Source of the DNA: Pyrenophora tritici-repentis
Lineage: Eukaryota; Ascomycota; Dothideomycetes; Pleosporales; Pleosporaceae
Length of the DNA: 64,000 nt
NCBI RefSeq assembly: GCF_003171515.1
Contig: NC_089392.1
Coordinates: 3,594,031-3,658,030 of the forward strand
Direction: 5' to 3'
The notes under the pieces were generated by a model that saw only the letters and a program-made list of their open reading frames with translations, was not told the DNA's origin and ran no database searches. Both the position numbers and the translations under genes were made by a program. Shown in pieces: positions 42,229-54,200 of the stretch; within the stretch, counting starts at the first letter, position 1, and every line of letters starts with the position of its first letter.

Positions 42229-45200
42229 ATGTCTAAACCTAGCATCGAGTGCCAGTATTTCGAGCATGTGCCTGAGCACAGCGTAGCGGCATGCAGAGAG
42301 TGCAGATATGCAGTATGGCCAGATCAGATTGAGGGCCATCTACAGAAGCAGCATAAGGTTAGTTACAAGGAGGCTGAGGCAGTTGGACAGCAGGTTCGCA
42401 GCTGGGCTGGGTTAGTCCAGTACCCTAGTGAGCTCGAGGTGCCGACTGGTGCTCCAAAGCCTGTGCGGCAATTGCCAGTGTATACAGACGGGATGTTATG
42501 CCAATTTGACTCCAGCTGCTGCTATTATGTAGCAAGAAGTAAGGAGGCTATACGAAAGCATTGGCGTAAGGACCATCAAGGATGGTCAGCAGGGAAGAAG
42601 CGAGGGCGGCCAAGTCGAACCAGGCAGAAGAGCGTGCAGGCACATATGGATAAGGGGTACCGGCTGGTCCATTGCCAGCGATTATTCAGCAGCCGGCATG
42701 GATCGCAGTACTTTGAGGTCCAGGCACCCAGCCAGGATGGAGAAGGCCCCGAAATCGTGCCCGTAGACGGGGCAGCAGCATGGGCGCGAGTGGGCGAGCA
42801 GATGGCCAAGGCGTGGGCAGACATCGAGAAGCGGGCGCAGACGACGATCCAGGAGGGCGAGCGCGACGAGGTGAACCCATGGCTGGAGCGGACGCAGTGG
42901 TTGCCGTACCTAGTGGGCATGGAGAGGCCGGATTTGTTAGCGTGCATCGAGGAGCCCGTGGCAGAGCCAGATGCCAGGCAGGAGCAGCAGGCCGAGCCGG
43001 TGGAAGCAGCGATTTGGGCAGCCATGGATGGATTGGCGCGGTTCAGCCAGGCATCCATTATTGACCGGATTGGCGTGTTTATACGGTTGGAGGCAATTCG
43101 CACAGAGATGCACCAAACCCGGTTCCAGCCGTTACAGCCGTATATGGACAAGAACGCCATTGTCAAGCACACACGACCGTGGCAGCAGATGTTAATGTTT
43201 TTTGCACGCACACAGAAAGAGCACGGGTGGAAGAGCCCCAAGTATCGGTTTACGCGCCGGCAGCGAGAGGCATGGGAGGTGTTAATCGAACAGGCAAAGC
43301 GGAGCATAGAGGGAGACGAAGAAGATGAAGCCGAGGATATGGACGAAGAGAGAGAAGAGCTGGACGAGGAGATGATGGACGACATAGACGAGGCGATAGA
43401 GGTAGCTGAGGAAGAGCCAGGTCAGGGAGAAGGCCCCGAGCCTAAGAAGTTGTCTAAGATACAGAAAGCGTGTTTGGAGTTTTGCATTGCATTACTTAAC
43501 CACCGCATCACCCGTAGAGAGTATGACAGCCCGCTGGTGTGCGCGTTGGCGGTGCTGGGCGTCAAGGAGGACGGATGGAAGGGGCCGGAGCAGTACCCGC
43601 CGATATTATCGGCGGTGATCAAGATCGCTCGGTTTATGGTCGTGCAGAAGGGACTAGAAATGTCAGGGCCCGAGGAGGATAGCGGCGATGAGACAGACGA
43701 CGACTTAGATGACAGCGCGTACGAGAGCGGGCCAAGCCAGCGACGGCGTCCCAAGGGGTGTTTGCAGTTAGTGCAGAAGATGATGGACCGGTTCATGGTG
43801 CGCGGCAGCCATAGCCCCATGCAGTGGATGTTGGATTTGCGGACGTATGGATTGAAGATCCATTACAACACTACAACCCGCGGGCATGTAGAGTGGACGA
43901 ACGGCGACGAGCAGACTCCGCAACAATCAATCGGATCGGCATGATTGATTCCTATCTAGGTTAAAGGCTGCCTAATAAAGTAACTCTTTAACCTATATAG
44001 GAATCAATCATGTCGATCGATTGATTGTTGCGGAGTCTGGCGACGAGCTGCTGTACAAAGAGCTGCATTTTAGCATGGCGCAGTTCCGCGGCATGGTACA
44101 TGGGCTGGCTAGCGAGAGCCGGCGATTATTAACAGAGGAGTTAATGTTTAGCAGCAAGGCAGCGCCGGTGCCGGCAGTGCCATGGGAGAGCATACGTGAC
44201 AACCCAACCGACGAGCGGCCAGGATGGAACTTTTTGAAGGATCATCGCACAAACATGCCCGTCAACGGCGAGAGGTGGTTATTTGAGCGGGTAGGCGAGA
44301 GCGCCAGCATCCGGAGTCGGTTCATGAAGCCCGGGACGCAGTCAGGGGTAGACCGACAGGCAATAGAGCGATACATGGACCGGGTGGTAGAATTTCGCGA
44401 GAAGCTGGCGGTGTTAATGCATATAACGGGTGGGCAGCCAGCGCGAGGGCCAGAGCTACTGAGCGTACGGCATAGCAACACAGTGCAAGGGGGGCATCGC
44501 AATATATTCATCGAGGACGGCATGGTGGTGTTTGTGACACGGTACCACAAGGGATACAAAGTCAGCGGCGACGTCAAGATTATCCATCGATATTTGCCGC
44601 GCGAGGTGGGCGAGCTGGTAGTGTGGTATATGTGGCTGGTGTTGCCGTTCCAGCAGCGGCTCGAGGCGTTGGTGTGGGAGAAGGAGGCAGTTTCGTCGCA
44701 TATGTGGCCAGCAGACCCCAGCGGCCGCAAGTGGACGACCGATCGGCTGCGGGAGGCGTTGAAGCGCGAGAGCCGGATCGCGATGGGCCAGGAGTGGACG
44801 TTTGCCGGGTACCGGGAGATGGCGATTGGCATCAGCCGGCGGTTTTTGCGTGGATCGACAGCGTTCCAGGCAGATGAGGGCGAGGAGAATAAGGAGTGGG
44901 CTGAGGAGCAGGCAGGAGATTCGATTGCCGACGAGCAGGCGGGCCATACGTCGCACGTGGCGGGACTGGTATACGCGCGAGGGATCATGGAGCAGTCAGG
45001 GGCCGTGGCGGATAGGCGGCAGCAGTTCCGGGCATCGAGCACGGATTGGCATAGATTTTTGGGCTTCCAGGCAGGCTTGGACGACCAGAGAAGAAGCAGC
45101 AAGCGGAAGAGAGCGCCGTTTGAGAGCGAGGCAGACGAGGCAAGGGTGGATCGGTGGCAGCGGCTGAGGAAGATGGACGCGAGAGCGCAGCTGAAGCGCA

Positions 45201-47127
45201 TGATGGGCGAGGAGGCCAAGTTCCGGGGGGTGCAGGAGGCAGCGATCAAAGCCATCACAGCAGGCGAGAGTCCCGTAGTAGCGGTGATGCCGACGGGGGC
45301 AGGCAAGAGCTTGTTGTTCATGTTGCCGGCGTGGGCAGAGCAGGGCGGCACGACGGTGGTGGTAGTGCCGTTGATCGCGTTGCGTGGCGACATGGCACAG
45401 CGGTGCAAGAAGCTAGGGATATCGTGCGTAGAGTGGCAGAGTCGGCGTCCGCCAGACGCAGCAGCGGTGGTGTTAGTGACGCCCGAGTCGGCAGTTGGAG
45501 AGGAATTTGCAACGTTTTTAAACCGGCTACGAGCGACGCGGCAGCTAGATCGGATTATTATCGACGAGTGCCATATCGTGTTAAACCGGCAGTACACGTT
45601 CCGCAAGCAGATGCAGCAGCTAGGTAAGCTAGTGGCTGTAGAGACGCAGATGGTCATGTTAACAGCAACGTTGCCACCCAGCGAGGAGGACGAGTTATTC
45701 CGGCGAATGCATTTTGAGCGTGGGCAGGTAAGAATGTTTAGGGCACCAACAGCACGGAGCAACATAGCGTACCGGGTGGTAAGGGTAGAGAAGGAGAGGA
45801 AGAGACAGGAGGTAGAGGCAACGGTGTTGGCGATGGTACAGCAGAAGGTCCGAAAGTATAAGAGCGGCAAGATTGTAGTGTACGGCAACTCAGTGCCAAA
45901 GGTCAAGGGGTTAGCCGAGAAGCTCAAGTGCCATGCGTATCATCACCACGCGGTTGGCAAGGCAAGCATGTTGGAGGAGTTCATGGGCGGCAAGCAGCGG
46001 GTGATTGTGGCAACCAGCGCGTTGGGCATGGGAGTGGACGTGCCCGATATCCGGTGCATTGTCCACATGGATTGGCCGTTTAGCGTGTTGGATTACGCGC
46101 AGGAGAGCGGGCGAGCCGGGCGAGACGGGGAGCGGAGCGAGGCCATCATGATGGTGCAGGACGGCGAGCAGCGAGCGGCGGATGACAAGCAGGGGGAGGC
46201 GGAGCAGCGGTTGGTGCGAGCATACGTCGAAGGCATAGACGAGGCGGCGACATGTAGACGGGTAATGTTGGACGGGTATTTAGACAGGCGCGAGGCCGAG
46301 CGAGCTCGGTGCGAGGAGGGAGAGGAGAGGTGTGACGTATGCATGAGAGCCGACGGGAGGAGATGGAGGAGGAGGAGATGGAGGAGGAGGAGATGGAGGA
46401 GGAGATGGAGGAGGAGATGGAGGAGGAGATGGAAGAGATGGAGGAGGTGGAGGAGGTGGAGGAGGTGGAGGAGATGGAGGTGGTGGAGGTGGCCGAGGGC
46501 GGCAGCAGCAACGAAGAAGAGGCGGAGACATTGGAGAGGGAGCAAGAAGAGGCGCGGCAGGCGTTTAATCAGCAGCAACGAGAGCAAGGCGGCCCGCGAC
46601 AGAGATTGATACAGCAGCGGCAGCAGGAGTTCGCCGACGTCGAGTGGCTGCGTAGGCAGCTGGCGCAATGGATAAACCGGTGTGGGTTATGCGAGGCGGT
46701 AGGGCAAGGATCGAGCGCACACGACGTACGGCAATGTTGGCGACAGGAGAGCCAGCGGATCAAGGAGTCGATTAAGAGGATGGAAGAGACAATTAAGTTT
46801 GAGCGTTATTCGGGCTGTTTTTGGTGTGGAGTGCCGCAGGAGATATGCAATCGGTGGGAAAGGAATAGTTTTGGGCGATATCAGAGAGTCCAAGACGGGG
46901 ATTGCCAGTATAGAGGGGTATTAATAGGCGGGTTATTAAGTATAGCATTAGGGCGGAGCGAGGTAGGAAACCGATGGACGGCGCGGTTAGAGGAGTTCGG
47001 GGTTAGTAATTCAGGAGCAGGGCCGACGTTGTTTGAGTTTTTAGGAAAAAAGCGATTGTTAGAGACGGTTGAGAGCAATAACTTAGCAGGAGAGTTTTGT
47101 TGGATTACAAGATTAATAGGCGAGTAG
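42229..47127 (+). pseudogene. telomere-linked OrsD zinc finger / tyrosine-recombinase-like / RecQ helicase, copy 2
   Basis: ATG 42229 (MSKPSIECQYF). Part 1 (42229-43911) has C2H2/OrsD (DUF3505)-like fingers (CRECRYAVWPDQIEGHLQKQH; CQFDSSCCYY...HWRKDH) and acidic stretches. Part 2 (44048-44980) has a tyrosine-recombinase pattern: Arg 44444 in PARGPELL, Lys 44549 in RYHKG, Arg 44813 in GYREMAIGISRR, His 44945 in AGHTSH, Tyr 44972 in LVYARG, nine residues after the His. Part 3 is RecQ: MPTGAGKSLLF, DECH, LTATLPP, MGVDVPD, QESGRAGRDGE. A Glu/Met-rich stretch and a Cys-rich C-terminus follow to TAG 47127. Two lesions break it: the M128 at 43912-44039 and a missing G in the run at 46355-46357 compared with copy 1. 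RecQ helicases act 3'-5' on DNA; the recombinase role is inference. Subtelomeric RecQ-like genes of this type are known in fungi. Confidence 0.9.
43912..44039 (+). mobile_element. 128-bp MITE (M128), copy 2
   Basis: The ends are CAGACTCCGCAACAATCAAT and its complement. The perfect 8-bp duplication GCGACGAG lies at 43904-43911 and 44040-44047. It interrupts the TLH coding sequence after ...NGDE; the frame resumes with LLYKELHF. Confidence 0.95.
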
Positions 47128-48665
47128 AGGAAATATAGAGAGTTGTAACGTTGACGAGGGTAGCTCCAACAGCTCGAGTAGGTCGGATAGTGTAAGCAGC
47201 GATAAAGGCAAGAGCAGCAAGATCAGCGAGAGCGTAGGCAGGGTTAGCAGCAAGAGAGATAGCAGCAACAGTGACGATAGTAGCAGCAGTAAGAGTAGCG
47301 ACGAAGGCGAGGGCAGCGAGAGCAGTGATCAAGGCGAGAGCAGCGAGAGTAGTGACGAAGGCGAGGGTAGTAAAGATATTAGAGGTAGCGAAAGCAGCGG
47401 CAACAGCGAGAGCAATGAGAGCAACGACAAAGACGAGGGCAGAGAAGGTAACGAGAGCGGCGAGAGCAGTAAGAGCGCAGGCAGCGTTGGTAGCGAGAGC
47501 AATAGCTGCAACAGTGGCGATAGTGGCGATAGCGAGGGCAGCGACGACGGCGAGGATGGCGAGGATGGCGAGGATGGCGAGGACAGCGAGGGCAACTTGA
47601 TGGCAGGTAGCGAAAGCAGTAATAGCAGCTTGAGCAGGGAGGAAAAGCGAGGGTCGTGACGACGGCGAGAGTAGCTCCGATAGCGAGAGCAGCAAGAGCG
47701 AGAGCAGCAAGAGCGGCAAGAGCAACGAGAGCGAGGCAGGCGAGGCAGGCGAGAGCAACGAGATGGCAAGTAGCGAGAGCGAGGCAGGCGAGGCAGGCGA
47801 GAGCAACGAGATGGCAAGTAGCGAGAGCGTAGGGAGCGAGAGAGGCGAGAGAAATAAGAGCAGCGACATGATAGGTACCGTTGGCAGCGAGAGCATCGAG
47901 AGCCGCGCATATAGCGAGAGTAACGAGAACAGAGCGAGTAGCGAGAGCAGCGACGACGGTAAGGACAGCGAGAGCAGGAGCCGCAGCGGCGAAAGGAGTT
48001 GTAGAAGCCGTAGCAGCGGTAGGAAGTGAGAAGCAGCGAGAGTAGCGCGAGCAGTGGGGGGACAGCAGGGACAGCGAGAGCAGTAGGGAAAGCAAGAGCA
48101 GGGGCAGAAGTAGTTATAGCGGCCGCAGGCGTAGTAGGAGCGGTGGGGAGTGAGGAGCAGAAGCGAGGATATCGATAGCAGCGAGAGCAGCGAGGACGGC
48201 GGGGATAGTAGGGATAGCGGGATCAGCTGTGAGAGAAGCGAGGATAGCGAGAGTAGGAAAGCAGGAGCCGCAGGCGCGATAGAAGTAAGAGTAGCAAGAG
48301 CAGTAAGAGCAGGATGTGTAGCCGCGAGGATAGAGGCAATTAAGGTAATTAAGGTGATTGCGATGATTGCGAGGACAGTAAGAGCAACAAGGGCAGCGCA
48401 AGAAAGGGGCGAACGGCAAGGGAATTAACTATTAAGTTAATTGTAGCGATTGCAAGGACAGCGGGAACAGCGAGGATAGTAAGGGCAGTAAGGGTAGAAA
48501 GGACAGCGGAAGCAGCGAGGACAACGAGGACAGCGAGGATTGTAAGGACAGCGGAAGCAGCGAGGACAACGAGGACAGCGAGGATTGTAAGGACAGCGGA
48601 AGCAGCGAGGACAACGAGGACAGCGAGGATTGTAAGGACAGCGGAAGCAGCGAGGATAATGAGGA
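47128..48665 (+). repeat. purine-rich GAG/AGC tandem array downstream of TLH copy 2
   Basis: Homologous to 16000-17871, with insertions and deletions of repeat units; the 15-bp AGCAGCAAGAGCGAG unit is reduced here to about two (near 47690). A 45-bp tandem (starts 48501, 48546, 48591, 48636) runs into the Gypsy insertion. No gene is seen; long frames on both strands reflect absence of stops in the repeat. Confidence 0.9.
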
Positions 48666-48670
48666 CAGCG

Positions 48671-48878
48671 TGTGATGGTTTTGGGCCGTTGCCCCGCACA
48701 GGCCACCTGCCAGATGCCTTAGCGTTGTTTTGATGTTCGCGCACGAGCCACCTGTTTGGTGGCCCATGCACACCCCCACTTAGATATATTCCGCGCAGAG
48801 CTTCTTACAAGCTCTGCACTGCAATTACTTTGTAATTCAACACAGTTTCAAATACCTGACCTATGTGAGACCCTTACA
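48671..48878 (+). repeat. Gypsy 5' LTR
   Basis: 208 bp, TGTGATGG to CCCTTACA, with TATA-like TTAGATATATTCC near 48780. It is identical as read to the 3' LTR. The 5-bp duplication CAGCG precedes it at 48666-48670. Confidence 0.95.
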
Positions 48879-49093
48879 CGTAATTGCAGTCACCGAACAC
48901 TGGCCCAACGGTGCGCCTCACGAGAAGCGCCCCGTCGAACAAGTCATGAACCCTCTGGGGCTCGTGACTCCCCTCATCCCGAGATCGTGGAACTCCTCAC
49001 TGAGGAGACATCGCGCGATACTCGCCCCAGCACTACAGAACACCGAAATCCTGCCCTCGGCGTCCCTCGTTTCATGCGAGAGACGGCCGCAAC

Positions 49094-51256
49094 CATGAAC
49101 CGCTCCCGTATGGACGAGAGCCACGAGAACTCAGCCCCCGAACAGCCTTCGCGTGCGACGGCGCCCACCTCCCAGACCAAAGAAACCCTAGAGCGTCGCG
49201 CCAGCGGCCTCCCCGAGCACACGGCAAGAACAACCTCTTCGACAGGGACGTACGCATTCCAGGACGCTACCCCTCCCTCGGCCACACCGATAGTGTACAG
49301 CAGCCACTGGACATTTCCGACGACTCTGACGACGAGCTTCCGACCACAATCACTACGCGCAAGAAGGGCGTGGCCTTCATAGACCATCGCGCCGACTTGA
49401 GCAGCCCATTGGGCATACGCTACCCATTAATGAGCGAGCAACGCCGCTACTCGCGCCAGTCTCAGGCCGAAGTCGACACTGATTATTTTTCTGAAGCGTG
49501 GCTCTCACCTGGACCCGCCGCGTCCTTAGAACCCCTAGTTGAACACGCCTACGAGCGTGCGCAATTCGAGCGACAGCCCTCTACGTCCTACGTCATTCCT
49601 CGCGAGGATAACGTGACCACCTTCGACCTCTGGGAGAACGATGCGCAAGGCAACCCCCAACGCAAAGATTCTCTCCACACTACGCCTATCGGACATACGA
49701 ATAATGACCAGTCTAAGGCGTTGAACAGACTATATGATCAAATCCGCGATATGTGGAGAGACCTCGGCAACGAGCGCAAACACAGCGATCAGTTAGGCGA
49801 ACAGCTTCTCGCAAGAGACAAGGTCATCGAAAACCTCCACAGCAAGGATCAAGAAACCCAAGATATCCTTGAGGGTTACAAGGGCGACGTCGCTGACACA
49901 CAGGCTGTCCTTAAGAACTGCCAGGACCAACTTCAGTCTTCCGTCGCTACAGTTGCACGCCTAACCGAGGAGCTCCGCGACGCGCGCGGAAGCGCTCACG
50001 AAGACTACCAGCAGGCCCAGAACCAGGCAGAGAACCTCGCCGCCCGCAAATCGGCCTACAAGGACAAATACCGACAGGAGCACGACGCCCACCGAGCCAC
50101 ATTAGAGAATATGAAGAAACTCCAGGCTAAGCTAAAACAGGCTACAGCCAAGGTTTCTAGGTCAGCCAGGCGCGGCCACACAGGCCCTTCCCCCCCAGAC
50201 TCATCGGACTCTGAAGGCGACGATGCCAACAGTCCTCTACCAGCCCTCTCTCGCCAAGGTCAGCGCGGCACTCAGTCTACGAAAAATCGATACTCCGATG
50301 ACGAAGAGTACGATCACCGTCGCCACCCCCGCCCAAAGAAACCTGAACCTGAGGCATTCTCCGGTAATGGCACCACTTCCGCCGACTATCTTAAGTGGAA
50401 GATGGACGTCACCGATTGGTTTGCTGATTATCCCTACGAGTTCGCCTCAGAAACCAAGAAGCTTAGCTACATCCGCCAGAAGACCAAGGACAAGGCTTTC
50501 GGATGCCTCCAGCATGGGTACCTCGAACCTGGAGCTGAGTTCGCGCACAGTAACGAGGCTTGGTCTATCCTTGACTCTGTCTATAAGTCGCTGAACACTA
50601 GCATCGAAGCTCAGTCCTGGTATGAGAGCTTGAATTCCACTATGAAGCCCACAGAGTCTATGGGTGAGTACATCGCCCGCTTTAACGTCGGCACCTCGGC
50701 CCTTCGTTGGCCCGACACCCTCAAGATCCAGTTCATGCGCAACCGGCTGCCTGTATGGTGGCGCGACATGACCGCCATGAAAGTCTTAGAGTCTAGCCTC
50801 ACCTACCTTGACTTCTGTCAAACCCTTCGTCTCCTCGAACAGTCCAACCCACAACGAGCCACTACAACTGGCAACCGTAGAGGAAATCAGAGTTTAGAAG
50901 GTGGCGGGGGCGGCGGAGCAGGCGGCAATAAGTCCACTCCCTCTAACGGACCCCGGAACGGTGGATCCAGCTCGGGATCTGGCCCCCGTGGCCGCTCTGA
51001 CATCCAGGTCAAGGTCCTCCGTCACTTAAATCGTTGTTTCAACTGTCTTAAGAAGAATCACACCTTTAAGGCTACAGGAGGTTACTGCTCTAAGGAGCCG
51101 GTCGCCTCTTTTGACTCGTACCCCGAAGTTCAGGACGCTCTTGAGAAGGCTATTGCTAACAATGGCGTACCCGTCGGAGAGCCAGCCCGCCCTAAGGTCA
51201 AGGGCGCCGCAGCTAGCGTCACCTCCACCTCTCCCCAACCTTCGGAAAATGCTTAG
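49094..51256 (+). CDS. Gypsy Gag
   Basis: The main frame runs to TAG 51256 and is open for about 628 residues from 49370, where there is no ATG. The same frame extends open upstream, and a second frame with ATG 49094 overlaps it, so the N-terminus is unresolved (possible frameshift near 49210 or an intron). An acidic coiled-coil-like region (about residues 120-260 of the open frame) comes before a capsid-like Gag domain (DYLKWKMDVTDWFADYPYEF, SWYESLNSTMKPTESMGEYIARFN). A Gly-rich linker and a divergent zinc knuckle (CFNCLKKNHTFKATGGYC) end it. Gag packages the element RNA in virus-like particles. The C-terminus overlaps the upstream extension of the pol frame. Confidence 0.85.
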   Translation, partial: HEPLPYGREPRELSPRTAFACDGAHLPDQRNPRASRQRPPRAHGKNNLFDRDVRIPGRYPSLGHTDSVQQPLDISDDSDDELPTTITTRKKGVAFIDHRADLSSPLGIRYPLMSEQRRYSRQSQAEVDTDYFSEAWLSPGPAASLEPLVEHAYERAQFERQPSTSYVIPREDNVTTFDLWENDAQGNPQRKDSLHTTPIGHTNNDQSKALNRLYDQIRDMWRDLGNERKHSDQLGEQLLARDKVIENLHSKDQETQDILEGYKGDVADTQAVLKNCQDQLQSSVATVARLTEELRDARGSAHEDYQQAQNQAENLAARKSAYKDKYRQEHDAHRATLENMKKLQAKLKQATAKVSRSARRGHTGPSPPDSSDSEGDDANSPLPALSRQGQRGTQSTKNRYSDDEEYDHRRHPRPKKPEPEAFSGNGTTSADYLKWKMDVTDWFADYPYEFASETKKLSYIRQKTKDKAFGCLQHGYLEPGAEFAHSNEAWSILDSVYKSLNTSIEAQSWYESLNSTMKPTESMGEYIARFNVGTSALRWPDTLKIQFMRNRLPVWWRDMTAMKVLESSLTYLDFCQTLRLLEQSNPQRATTTGNRRGNQSLEGGGGGGAGGNKSTPSNGPRNGGSSSGSGPRGRSDIQVKVLRHLNRCFNCLKKNHTFKATGGYCSKEPVASFDSYPEVQDALEKAIANNGVPVGEPARPKVKGAAASVTSTSPQPSENA

Positions 51257-54200
51257 TCCCTGGCGACAGTCGCCCCCAGGGACCTCCCCGGCATGAGAAG
51301 CCACCCCCAGTACAACCACCAGCACATCCCCTAATTCCCCCTGCCCCTTCTGTCGAAGACAGCGAAGAAGAAGAGGAGTTACATCCTAACCGCTTTGTCG
51401 ACGATTCTTTGACCCTAGCCCTTTCCCCTACCGTAGAAGTCAGCTCTGACGATGAGTCCGACCCGGATCCAACACTCCAGGCAATTGCGAACCGTGTCAA
51501 GGCTCTAAAACAACAGAGCCAGACTGGATCCCGGATCACCGTCTCGGCCATTGCTGCCGCCGCTATACGCGGTGATAAGTATCAGCCTCTAGTAGGCCAG
51601 CAATTAGTCTTTAAAGGAATCATTTCTTCTCATCGCTCCTCTCCTCAACACGTCGAAATCATGGGTGACACTGGTTGTGCTTCTCTCTTCATTGATTCTT
51701 CTCATGCCCGCGCACATAAATACGACCTTATCTCTCTCTCCCAGCCTGCTACTCTAGAACTCGCTGATGGCTCTCTAGTGGCAGGCGTTACCCATATGGC
51801 CCGGGTAACTGTCACATTTGGCACCCACACCGAAGATGTCCTAGCCTATGTCACCAAACTCTCTGGTGTCCAAATGATCCTAGGAACGCCCTGGTTCCAA
51901 ACCCATGAACCCCGAGTTAACTGGAAAGACATGTCTCTAAGTTTTGACTCGGAGCACTGTCTAATTAACTGTATCCACGACCACCGACCCTGTCACACTC
52001 AGAGCAGCCGGCACCACAAGCAACCTCTCCCCCAGGTCCCTGACCCTTGCCGGAAGGTTGCTCGTCACCCCAAAGCACCCCCACCAATTGATGTAGCTTT
52101 CATCTCTAGCCGCGTAGCCGCGGCAGCCGTCTGTCACGACCAGGACATTTGTATCACCTCTTACGATGAAATCGGCCGCATCGCCGAGCTATCCGACAAG
52201 GAATGGGAGGACACTCAGCACCTACGTGCTGCAGGAGCCAAAGTGCTCCCAGAGGATTACGAGAAGTTCCGCGACAAGATGGAACGTCCGCACATGACGA
52301 GACAAGAAATCCTCAAGCGATTACCTAAGGTCCTTCATCCCTTGTACCAAGGTTTTGACCCTAAAGAAGCGGACGAGCTCCCAGAGCTCCGGGGTAACCT
52401 TGACCACAAAATCGAACTTAAGCTCGACGATACTGGCCAGCCGCCTAAGCCGTCATTCCAGCGTCTACGCCCAATGTCCCGAGATGAAGCCCGAGCGGTG
52501 AAACTCTATGTGGACGACATGATCAAGAAAGGACACGTCGAACGCAGCACTTCCGCCTGGGCCGCACCCCTTCTTGTTGTGCGCAAGCCAGGTGGAGGCA
52601 TCCGCATATGCGTCGACTATCGCGGTCTGAACGCCCACACTGTCAAGAACCGAAATGCCCCACCACTAATCCGGGACATGCTTGCTAAGCTCTCAAAATC
52701 GCGATACTTCTCCAAGGTAGATGTGATCGCCGCATTCAATAAGATACGCATCAAAGAAGAACATAAACACCTCTCCGCCTTCATCACGCCCTACGGACTG
52801 TACCAATACACTGTTATGCCCTTCGGCATGTGCAATAGCCCAGGAACCTTCCAAGCATACATTAACGACGTCCTACACGAATATCTCGATGAGTTCTGCA
52901 TGGCTTACTTAGACGATGTAATTATCTTTAGTGAGACTCTTGATCAACACGAGAAGCACCTAGTACAGGTAGTCTCTCGGCTCGCAGACGCCGGATTGCC
53001 TATGGACATTCTTAAATCCGACTTCATAACGACAGAGGTTAAATTCCTCGGGCTTATCATCACCGCCGACGGTATTAAAATGGACCCAGACAAAGTCAGC
53101 GCCATTCAGGACTGGAAGCTTCCGCAATCTCTAAAAGATGTACAAGCCTTTTTAGGTTTTGCTAACTTCTACCGCCGATTTATACGCGGTTTCTCGGATA
53201 TCGCAAAACCTTTAACGCATCTCACTAAGGGCGACCCTAAGCTATTCAAGATGACTAAAGAAGCTGAGCGCTCCTTCCTCGCACTGAAAGTCGCCTTCTG
53301 TAGCGACGTGGTGCTCGCCCACTTTGACCCCGACCTAAAGACTATCGTAGAAACTGACGCGTCTGACTATGTGTACGCAGCAGTGCTCTCCCAGGTCCAG
53401 CCAGACGGATCAGTCCGGCCGGTCGCCTATCTCTCAAAGAAGATGTCGCCCACAGAGTGTAATTACGAGATATACGACAAGGAGCTCCTCGCTATAGTCC
53501 GCGCCTTCGAGGAATGGAGGCCAGAACTCGCAGGAGTTCCTGAGGCGGTAGAAGTGCTAACAGACCATCGCGGGCTCGAATACTTCCGCTCTAAACGCAA
53601 TCTCAATCGTCGACAAGCCCGCTGGGCTGAGTTCCTAGAGGAATTCGACTTTCGCATACAATACCGCCCTGGTAAACAGGGTACTAAACCCGACAGCCTT
53701 ACCCGCCGGACAGGAGACTTGCCAGACTCAGTCACGGACGACCGGGTCCAGCACCAATGCCAGACTATCCTAGGTTCCAACCGATGGGGCGGCAGCTATG
53801 CCGCTGTACGCCTCGCCGGAGTATGCCTGGGCGACAATCCTTGCGACCTAGGCTCCGTCCTTACACTGATGCAAGAGAGCGGCGAAGGCGCTTCACTGTC
53901 CACCTCTACAATGTTGGTAGGGTTAGCCCGCTTCTCCCTAAAGGGCACCCATGACCCATATGACGACATCGAAGGAGCCGACGATCGCCCCCTCGACGAT
54001 GTCCTCTTAGAACTCTGCCTTAGCGACCCACGCCTACGCGATGTAAAGACAGCCCTCGCTTCTAATGACCGCCGTATCCCACATTACCTCATAGCGGAAG
54101 GCATTCGGATGGAACTAGCCGACCTAGAAGCCAGCAACGACGGCAAGCTATTTATTGGCAACGGGCGTCTTGTCGTCCCCTTCAGTGAGAAACTCCGTAC

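Noticed and set aside
42576..43385. 269-codon minus-strand frame over the TLH N-terminus
   Set aside because: Antisense shadow with Ser runs opposite acidic stretches.
44242..45927. 561-codon minus-strand frame over TLH copy 2
   Set aside because: Antisense shadow of the helicase frame; the codons of the plus strand carry all recognisable motifs.
46093..46668. Minus-strand Leu/Pro-rich frames over the Glu/Met repeat
   Set aside because: Antisense reading of GGAGGAGAT repeats.
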